Source: Rosenbergiella nectarea
GTDB lineage: Bacteria; Pseudomonadota; Gammaproteobacteria; Enterobacterales; Enterobacteriaceae
Length of the DNA: 64,000 bases
Direction of reading: 5' to 3'
NCBI RefSeq assembly: GCF_900111105.1
Contig: NZ_FOGC01000009.1
Coordinates: 62,001 to 126,000 of the forward strand
Below, one piece after another: positions 1 through 6,410 of the stretch. The notes beneath the pieces were generated by a model. It was not told the DNA's origin. It saw nothing but the letters and a program-made list of their open reading frames with translations, and searched no databases. Within the stretch, counting starts at the first letter, position 1. Every line of letters starts with the position of its first letter. The position numbers were made by a program, and so were the translations under genes.

Positions 1-37
1 GGGGCGACTTATCCTTTGCCCCAGTCCCCCTTCGCGA

Positions 38-214
38 TCAGCGCCGTAACTCGCGAAGCGGCGAACGCCTAAACTCATCGGGTGATTCCGCCGTATCTGC
101 ACAATGGGGATGATATTGGTGCGAAGGAGAAAGGGGGAGTCGTAGAGGGACGGGATGAGCGCTAGAAGTTAATGAAAGCAGCATAAGCAGGAGTGCGGAG
201 TAAGAGATTTTCAT
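38..214 (-). CDS. Small putative secreted peptide (58 aa)
   Basis: The reading frame begins at an ATG preceded by a clear GGAGG ribosome binding site about 7 bases upstream and ends at a TGA. The predicted peptide opens with a classic signal sequence: MKIS, then a run of Leu/Met/Ala, then a Ser-Ser-Ala-His cleavage-like region. The remainder is short, rich in Pro, His and Arg, and has one Cys. I recognise no family. The gene points leftwards out of the window and lies downstream of ylaC on the same strand, with about 140 bases between. Support is the strong ribosome binding site plus signal peptide; the short length and lack of homology keep confidence low. Confidence 0.35.
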   Translation of the reverse strand: MKISYSALLLMLLSLTSSAHPVPLRLPLSPSHQYHPHCADTAESPDEFRRSPLRELRR

Positions 215-355
215 GGTGAAGCCTCCAAGAGAATTGAGGCACTAAGCTTAAGCGAGCCGATCGTCAAACAGTGATTAGCTATTTAAAAGTAATCACTGTC
301 GACGTAACGAAATACAAGAAGTGTGTCAACGTGGAGGCAGAGCCGACTCGCGAGA

Positions 356-811
356 TTAGTGCATTTTCGCCAGATCGCGGAAGAAAATTTCAGCCCCCAA
401 CGCTTGTAAACGATGGATCTCATTCTTACTTTGATCGGAAACCTGATCTGAATTCAGGATCTGATCGATAACGGCGGATCGTACCGGAACTTCTCGATAC
501 CACTCACCGGTATAACAATTTTTCCATGCAATTTTATCGATATCATCGAGATGATAGGAAGGGGTAATATGGAAAAAGAAAAAGCCATTTAATAGGACAA
601 AAATTGCGACACATATCCATACATCGAGACGACTAAAAATATCCGAATAGATCAGCAGGCCTAACGTCAGGATAAACATCCCGAGCATAATGGCGTAAAG
701 CCCTTTTTTCTCGAACACAAATCGCGGGTCGAAAATTAGTTTATCATCGCGTTTTTCTTCGAGATTAATACGGGTGAGTTCGCGTTGTAGGATCTCTTGT
801 ACTGCGCTCAT
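356..811 (-). CDS. ylaC: YlaC family inner-membrane protein
   Basis: A 151-residue protein resembling E. coli YlaC in length and in several conserved blocks: EKRDDK near residue 20, LLNGFFFF in the second membrane segment near residue 80, and CYTGEWYREV after it. Two hydrophobic helices (about residues 38-58 and 66-82) give a hairpin topology with a cytosolic C-terminal half. Function is unknown in E. coli. The ATG at 811 is chosen because AAGGTGG lies at the right distance; an in-frame GTG three codons upstream is less likely. The gene starts about 10 bases after the MocR stop, so the two are probably co-transcribed. Confidence 0.8.
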   Translation of the reverse strand: MSAVQEILQRELTRINLEEKRDDKLIFDPRFVFEKKGLYAIMLGMFILTLGLLIYSDIFSRLDVWICVAIFVLLNGFFFFHITPSYHLDDIDKIAWKNCYTGEWYREVPVRSAVIDQILNSDQVSDQSKNEIHRLQALGAEIFFRDLAKMH

Positions 812-821
812 ATCGTCCACC

Positions 822-2195
822 TTATACCTGGGTCTGCTTTAAATAGAGTGTGTTCAACACATCGCGGAATTTCTTTAGCGCGACTTCCAACGAAGAAAGG
901 GAGTCGTAACCGCTTAAACTGATACGTAAAAAGCTCTCGTCTGCTTTTTCAAAACTAAATTCGTTCGAGGGCGTTGCGGAAACTCCCGCCTGTTGCAGCA
1001 GGAAAGCAATCTCGTAAGCATTCTTCTTGCCTAGACTAAACCAGACATGAAAGCCATCGTCAGAAATTTGGTAGCGATCATCGGGGAAAAGGCGACGAAA
1101 TAACTTCACTCTTACCCGTGTGGTTTTGAGGGTTTCTTCTGCCGTACGCTGGGCGATGCCAGACGTAACCCACTTATTGACAATCTGGTAGGTCAGGGGA
1201 TTATCACTCACTTTTAACGCCCCCATTACCTGACAAAGTTGATGCGTCTCGGCTTCTGATGGGCCATAGACCCACGCCATTCTCATTCCCGGGGCAAAAC
1301 TTTTCGACAATCCCTGTAAATACCATGTATGGCTCGGGAGGATCTGGCTAAAGGTCGCTATCCCCTCACTGGCGAGGGCGCCATAGGCATCATCTTCGAT
1401 AATATGCAGGTTATGGCATTTTGCGACCTCAGCTAACGCAAGACGACGATTAATGGAAAGCGTGGCGGTCGTTGGATTATTAATATTGGGGTTGATATAC
1501 AGCGCACCTACCTGATTTTCCTTACACAGTCTCGCTAAGGCATCGGGTAATGGGCCCTCTTCATCACAAGGAATAGTGACATAGGGGGTCGCCATAAGCT
1601 GAATGATCGACTTCAAACCGGAATAAAAGTAGTGAGGGAGGGCAATCGCCCCTTTTTTCTGGAGTAACACAAACAGCGCCAGTAACCCTTCATGAATCCC
1701 CGCGCAGGGTAAAATACGATTCACGGACGGATGAAGGATCTTTTTACCCAACCACGCTAGACCAGTTTGACGGATATCGTGATTATCGAGTGTAGATTGA
1801 TAGCGAAAAATAGCCCTAAAATCATAATCATAGATTGAAGAAAGCGCTTGCTGCTTTAATTCTAACGATAACTCTTCAGAGTGCTCGCTCAACGGCGAAT
1901 TCATGGAGGTTAAGTCGTGGCGACTCTGTAGCGCTTCAACCACACCGCGGCGGCTAATAAAACTCCCTTTTCCTGGTCGCGAAGTGATAACGCCTGCCAA
2001 TTTACATTGATGATAGGCTTTTTGTACGGTGGCATAATTAATTTGTAGTTGAGACGATAATTCCCGCACTGAGGGAAGCTTATGTCCAGCGGCGAGATGT
2101 CCTTGTTCAACCTGTGAAATTAAAAAGCGTAAAATATAATCAGGTTGCTCACTCGGGCGAAGAAGTGCTAAATGGGATTTTAAAAGAGTGAACAT
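822..2195 (-). CDS. MocR-type GntR/aminotransferase transcriptional regulator
   Basis: A 457-residue two-domain protein. The N-terminal 75 residues form a GntR winged helix (GHKLPSVRELSSQLQINYAT, then a VITSRPGKGSF wing). The rest is a fold-type I aminotransferase domain with the PLP-binding lysine in the LQGLSKSFAPGMRMAW motif and the upstream EDDAYG motif. This is the MocR/PdxR architecture, in which the PLP domain senses a metabolite. The ATG at 2195 is preferred over a TTG ten codons upstream because TGAGG sits 8 bases before it. The target is unknown; candidates are the adjacent ylaC-like gene or the divergent small gene at 2448. Family assignment is secure, the ligand is not. Confidence 0.85.
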   Translation of the reverse strand: MFTLLKSHLALLRPSEQPDYILRFLISQVEQGHLAAGHKLPSVRELSSQLQINYATVQKAYHQCKLAGVITSRPGKGSFISRRGVVEALQSRHDLTSMNSPLSEHSEELSLELKQQALSSIYDYDFRAIFRYQSTLDNHDIRQTGLAWLGKKILHPSVNRILPCAGIHEGLLALFVLLQKKGAIALPHYFYSGLKSIIQLMATPYVTIPCDEEGPLPDALARLCKENQVGALYINPNINNPTTATLSINRRLALAEVAKCHNLHIIEDDAYGALASEGIATFSQILPSHTWYLQGLSKSFAPGMRMAWVYGPSEAETHQLCQVMGALKVSDNPLTYQIVNKWVTSGIAQRTAEETLKTTRVRVKLFRRLFPDDRYQISDDGFHVWFSLGKKNAYEIAFLLQQAGVSATPSNEFSFEKADESFLRISLSGYDSLSSLEVALKKFRDVLNTLYLKQTQV

Positions 2196-2225
2196 ATCAA
2201 CGACCTCATCAAACTCATGAGGCAA

Positions 2226-2447
2226 ATTTTAATTTTATCTAAATATTTTCGCAAACCTTAAAATTTAATTGCCCTATATATAGCCTTATATCTTGATATA
2301 TAAGAATTTTATGTTAATTTCAATTCTTCGATTTATGCAGGAGGAAATACTTTTTAACTTATTTAACCCATAAATATTAGAGTTAATTAGAGGCTTGTTC
2401 TACAGTTATTGATATAAAAATTATAGTGAATTCGCGGGGGTTATAAT
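2226..2447. promoter_or_regulatory. AT-rich divergent promoter region
   Basis: This spacer separates the MocR gene from a divergent small gene. It is very AT-rich, with TATATATAG and GATATATAAG tracts, as expected for promoters and nucleoid-protein binding. The MocR-type regulator is encoded next to it, so self-regulation here is plausible, but no operator can be read with confidence. Confidence 0.35.
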
Positions 2448-2642
2448 ATGGACACTAATACTTTTAGTAATGATGGATTACTGGAAGAAATCATTGGTCA
2501 GACAGTCCTTCAACTCCTCGCCCAGCAACAACCTATTACCCTTCCAAGCTTATTACAAGCCATACACTATCTTCCTGACGCTGGACAAGTCGAACGAGCC
2601 GATGCGTTATTAAGAACGGCCTTTACGATTCGTGCGGCTTGA
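2448..2642 (+). CDS. YmgB/AriR-like small regulatory protein (64 aa)
   Basis: A 64-residue acidic, leucine-rich helical protein. The pattern EIIGQTVLQLL, then a polar turn, then PSLLQAIHYL and ERADALLRTAF resembles the E. coli YcgZ/YmgA/AriR(YmgB) family, small helical dimers linked to biofilm, acid resistance and Rcs signalling. The resemblance is in helix spacing and the (I/V)xGQ(T/A)V motif rather than strong identity. The gene starts with ATG behind a GGGGG-rich leader and stands alone after a long AT-rich promoter, which suits a stress-induced small protein. Another small helical family is possible. Confidence 0.5.
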   Translation: MDTNTFSNDGLLEEIIGQTVLQLLAQQQPITLPSLLQAIHYLPDAGQVERADALLRTAFTIRAA

Positions 2643-2825
2643 TGGGTGTTGTTGAATAGTGTGCATGACGAGATAACGCATGTTTATATTGGTGATTGAT
2701 CCTTAACAGGAGATACAAATGTTGGCTCTTCGACCTAACTGCGGATCACTGTGATAGTGATTTACCCGCAGAATCAAAAGAGGCCTATATCGTACGTTTT
2801 CGTTCCATTGGCCCTCAAACCCCTT

Positions 2826-3191
2826 CTGATAGAGATCCCAACGATTGCCGTAGATGTCCTCAAACACTACCACCATGCCCTATTCTTCTTCCCTAGGCTC
2901 TTGGCAAAAATGAATGCCCTTTTTCTTCATAGCGTTGTAATCGCGCCAGAAGTCATCCGTCTGAAGGAACAGAAAAACGCGCCCGCCACACTGTTTACCG
3001 ATAAAGCCCTCCTGCTCCTCGTTTGAAGCTCGAGCTAGGAGAAGATTGCAGTCATTTTCTGGGTTCGGCGTGACCACAACCCAGCGCTTATCCGGTTGCG
3101 GTGTGTCCTCCACTAGGGTAAAGCCAAGCTTATCTGTGTAGTACTCAATCGCGCGATCATAGTCATCGACTACGATAGCAACGTATCCCAT
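2826..3191 (-). pseudogene. VOC (glyoxalase/bleomycin-resistance) protein interrupted by an amber codon
   Basis: The reading frame begins with a typical VOC first module (VAIVVDDYDRAIEYYTDKLGF, metal/ligand-binding strand) and continues to PREEE, where a TAG stop occurs at 2880-2882. The same frame then resumes with GMVVVFEDIYGNRWDL, the conserved final strand of this family, which normally follows as EEYGTVVVFEDLYGNRWDL. The stop thus replaces an expected tyrosine codon, and the lost segment carries the last metal-ligand strand. The 5' end may also lack a few residues. The simplest reading is a recently inactivated gene with a single nonsense change. Its natural substrate is unknown. Confidence 0.75.
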
Positions 3192-3275
3192 GCATCGTTT
3201 TTGCGTTCTTATTTATACTCCATCAAGTTTCAGGCACAGCAGCTCAAACTCTATCTTTTAACATAAGTCCATCTA

Positions 3276-3632
3276 GTATCCATAAGTGAGGCCGCTAGGC
3301 TGACAGGAAAGAGTAGAAAGACGACACATACCTATGTTACATCTGGAAAGGTAACAAAGGTTACCGATACACAGGGAAGACCAAAAATAGATACATCCGA
3401 GTTAATAAGGGTTTTTGGTGACATAAGGGTTACAGTCAATAAACAAAGGTCACAGTGTAACATTTCTCAGGAGGTAACAGCTGAAACTGTAACCTCAAAA
3501 GTAACTGAGAATCATCAAGTCGAGATTCTCAAAAAGGAGATAGAAATGTTACGGGAGCTACTCGCTGAAAAAGATAAGCGTAACGATGATCTCAAGCATG
3601 CGATTACTGGATCCGTGATATTAACCCTATAA
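3276..3632 (+). pseudogene. Remnant of plasmid-type HTH DNA-binding protein gene
   Basis: The frame reads SEAARLTGKSRKTTHTYV, a helix-turn-helix, followed by KVTDTQGRPKIDTSELIRVFGDI, a wing-like segment, then a Thr/Val-rich linker and a charged coiled coil (about HQVEILKKEIEMLRELLAEK). This layout is typical of small replication-associated or regulatory DNA-binding proteins of mobilizable enterobacterial plasmids. No ATG, GTG or TTG opens the frame: a stop lies just upstream at 3264-3266, and the expected start position is occupied by CTA/GTA. The last residues (SVILTL) also look foreign. I read it as an N-terminally disabled plasmid gene. The relaxase remnant nearby supports this. Confidence 0.6.
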
Positions 3633-3660
3633 TATTCTGACCGGGTTCATATATTTACCT

Positions 3661-4896
3661 TCAGAGAAGCCGGTTAAGCAATATCTTTTTTATGCGGACC
3701 ACAACCTGCTCCTGAAAATTAAGGCAAATCCAAACCGTAAGGACAAGAAATAAAGCATACCCGCTCAGACTAAGCTGTATACCCCCAGCCCTGAAAACCC
3801 ACTCATCCCATCCGCCACGCCAGTCTGAAAATATGCTCCTCAGCAGAGGTTCGAACGTGCTCCACAGATAAAACAGTGGGACATGCAGGGCAAAAATCGA
3901 CAGGGATGCAGCCCCCATACGAGGAAGATAACTCCGTAATAGATCTGAGCGTGGTTCGGGAAGCAATGCACACAGGTATAGCAATGTCAGCTGTGACGGA
4001 AGTAAAAGTCCATTATGCAAAAGCGGATACCAGAAGCGTTCCGGCCGCTGTGTATAAAGCCACGCAGCTAGAATAAAACAGGAAAAAATAAACAACGACA
4101 GAACGCAGCAGCGAACGAATTCGATCCGATACTTCCTCTGCTGATGCTGACGAAATAGGCTGTAACACAAAATACCGCATATGAATTCAGGTAAACGAAA
4201 CAGCGGAAATCTCTGTAGCAAACCTGTCCAAGGCATCCCCCATAATGAATTAAAAATAACGAAAAGAGGTGGTACCAGGCTGATAAAGCAGGTTAACGCT
4301 ATAGCTGACTTGGTACTTTTTATATTTAGTAATCGAGGAGTTATAAAAGGAAAAATAAGGTAGAAAAAAAACAGCGTAGACAGAGACCAGAGAGGAGCGT
4401 TAAAGGTGAGGTACATCGGGTTCCAAGCCTGTAGCATAAATAGCTGTAAAAAAGAGTTAATTATCAGCTCACTGTTATCCATATAATGCTCAATAAGCGA
4501 ACGATCAGCTATGATTTCATGCGTATCATAAACGACAAAGCGTGGCGAGGCTCCAGGACCATCCGGTGGAATGGACAGCCAGTGCATAAGTATCAGAACT
4601 AGAACTGAAGAAATGAGCGCAACAATATGTATAGGATAAAGATTACAGAAACGTTTAATCCAGAAACTTCTCGCGGATTCACGCATTTGATTCTGATTGA
4701 AGTAAACATGAGCAAGCAAAAATCCGGACAATACGAAAAAAGTACTAGTAGCAAAAAAACCCATGCTAGTTACGTTTCTTAACCATGGAATATGAGTAAT
4801 ACTCGGATAATTGTGTGCAGTATGGTAAACCATAATAAAAAAACCAAGGGAAAATCTCAGCAATTCCAGCCCGAAAAAACGGTTCTTTTTATTCAT
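3661..4896 (-). CDS. Acyltransferase 3 family membrane protein (OafA/YrhL-like)
   Basis: A 411-residue polytopic protein with about ten hydrophobic segments. It opens with the family signature LELLRFSLGFFIMVYHTAHNYP, which contains the conserved membrane histidine, followed by FFVLSGFLLAHVYF and a conserved cytoplasmic Arg-rich loop (SFWIKRFCNLYPIHIVAL). Acyltransferase-3 proteins move acetyl or other acyl groups onto extracytoplasmic sugars (O-antigen, exopolysaccharide). It lacks a C-terminal SGNH domain. It sits between two plasmid-derived pseudogenes, so it may be cargo of the same integrated element. GGAG precedes the two adjacent start codons; the second gives better spacing. The acceptor glycan cannot be predicted. 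Confidence 0.82.
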   Translation of the reverse strand: MNKKNRFFGLELLRFSLGFFIMVYHTAHNYPSITHIPWLRNVTSMGFFATSTFFVLSGFLLAHVYFNQNQMRESARSFWIKRFCNLYPIHIVALISSVLVLILMHWLSIPPDGPGASPRFVVYDTHEIIADRSLIEHYMDNSELIINSFLQLFMLQAWNPMYLTFNAPLWSLSTLFFFYLIFPFITPRLLNIKSTKSAIALTCFISLVPPLFVIFNSLWGMPWTGLLQRFPLFRLPEFICGILCYSLFRQHQQRKYRIEFVRCCVLSLFIFSCFILAAWLYTQRPERFWYPLLHNGLLLPSQLTLLYLCALLPEPRSDLLRSYLPRMGAASLSIFALHVPLFYLWSTFEPLLRSIFSDWRGGWDEWVFRAGGIQLSLSGYALFLVLTVWICLNFQEQVVVRIKKILLNRLL

Positions 4897-5059
4897 CATG
4901 GCTCCGGGATATGTGTATATATATGGGTTATTATAAACGATTGAACAGGCAATTTTAATATTTCGACATATATCTTACTCACCTGTTACCTGCTCGTATA
5001 GAGCAAGTACACGCCTACGATAAGCTTTTTTTAAAAAAAAACACCAGAAGGGAAGTGAA

Positions 5060-5647
5060 TTAAGACCGTGCATCGACACCGTCATCATGCTGGCATTTTT
5101 CAAGATAGGTGTTCTGCAAGTCCGCCCAACGGCTACGCTGTTCGGTAAGATAGGCTTTACGCTCGGTCGGGGTTTCCCCGAACAGCACTTTTTTCGCCAC
5201 GCTCAGGGTGTTTACTATTGGCCCGTTTGAAATACAGCTCCGGGTCACGGTCAATGCCATCACAGTGACGCTCTGAGAACATAACATGGGCATGCGGTTT
5301 TTCGCCGCCTTTGGGTTATGAATAGCAAATTGGTAGGCATGACGCTCACCAATCTCCTGTGACACAAAGTCACGAACTCATGCCAAGCGTTGCGTATCAT
5401 CGAGTTCACGAGGCAGAGCGATTTCTATTTCGCGGTAGGTGCAACCATTGGCGCATTCATGGGTATCGGCTGCCGCCCATAACACAGCCGGCTTATGCGC
5501 CGCCCAATTAGGCATATTGCCCGACTCGACATGCACCAGGTCATCATCACGGCGGCGAGCATACTTATCTTCTCGGGCGATATAGCTGGCATGGGCAAGG
5601 GCTTTCCCTTTGCCGCCGACTTTAACGCTGAGAGGATAAGAGTCCAT
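5060..5647 (-). pseudogene. MobA/MobL family relaxase remnant
   Basis: The N-terminal frame (SVKVGGKGKALAHASYIARE, then a DLVHVESGNMP region) is a MobA/MobL relaxase start. A TGA at 5378-5380 interrupts it, yet the same frame continues with VRDFVSQEIGERHAYQFAIHNPK. Near 5310 a frame change is needed to read GGEKPHAHVMFSERHCDGID, the conserved His-rich metal motif of this family, and a second change near 5205 returns to KKVLFGETPTERKAYLTEQR. The protein then ends near residue 195, far short of a full relaxase. The gene is therefore dead: one nonsense codon, two compensating frameshifts and a missing C-terminus. It marks a former mobilizable plasmid. Confidence 0.85.
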
Positions 5648-5795
5648 GGTGGTTTTTTACTCGCCCTGAAACATGGTTTTGAGGCGGTGGCACAACTGTA
5701 AGCGTCACATGCAGACCGTATTGACTGAATAATTAGAGGCAGCGAGGGGGCAGTACAATACTGTCAGCATATTTGCAGAACTGCCCGAAATGAAT

Positions 5796-5828
5796 AAAAA
5801 GCCCTGCAGAGATTCCACAGGGCTTTTG
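5796..5828. terminator. Bidirectional rho-independent terminator-like hairpin
   Basis: The arms AAAAGCCCTG and CAGGGCTTTT flank an 11-base loop, giving A- and T-runs on both sides, so it could terminate transcription in either direction. It lies upstream of the relaxase remnant, as often seen between modules of small plasmids. Confidence 0.6.
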
Positions 5829-5936
5829 TCTGCTTAAGACGGAGCTGTTCAGGGCGTGCCTGCTGCAAGCAGCAGAGCCGGCTCCTTTACGTCCGTTTAT
5901 TTACATCTGTCAGTTTATCTGAAGAAAACTGAGCGG

Positions 5937-5979
5937 CACCGGGTGCCTCCCGGTGAGTCAGGAAAAGCCACAACCTGAC
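5937..5979. repeat. Pair of adjacent inverted repeats
   Basis: CACCGGG and CCCGGTG flank a 5-base loop. Directly after it, GTCAGG and CCTGAC flank an 11-base loop. Two compact stems in tandem suggest a structured RNA or a protein-binding site from the former plasmid. No T-run follows either stem, so they are not simple terminators. Confidence 0.45.
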
Positions 5980-6410
5980 CCGCTTATTGGCCAAGGCTTT
6001 CACCCTTTTTGTGGCTCAGGCCCGCCGCTGAGGGGGATTCACCGCTCGGGTAAAGTAACACACCTCCACGAAATTCTGGCATTGCCCTGCTTAACAACTG
6101 AAAAGCGGTGTCCAAAACAGTATTCCCGTAACGGCAGGAACCGTGACAGCCAGGGTTCAGTGCCGGTTAGCCGCTAATGCTGAACTTCAGTGTGTGTTTT
6201 TCAGGGTGGAGAACCTGATGCATCACCAGTTATGCCCTACGCTTAATTTAGTTCCGGCCAGTATCTGGTCTGGCAAGCGGAACGCTGATAAGTTAAGTAA
6301 TCCTGAATCATTTCTGACTGAACAGGACACGGTATGCCCGTGAGGATTATGACTGTCCTGTTCACGTTCACGCCCATGATTTACAAGTTTTCCCTGACTG
6401 GAGTTCAAAA

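Larger units (their letters stand above)
5648..6410. other. Non-coding stretch with plasmid-like hairpins, no convincing gene
   Basis: About 760 bases between the relaxase remnant and the autotransporter. The part next to the relaxase start is where an oriT would lie in this plasmid class, but I could not pinpoint a nick site. It contains a terminator-like hairpin (5796-5828) and two tight inverted repeats (5937-5979). Short open frames here lack ribosome binding sites and family features. The right end supplies the promoter and leader of the autotransporter. Confidence 0.4.
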
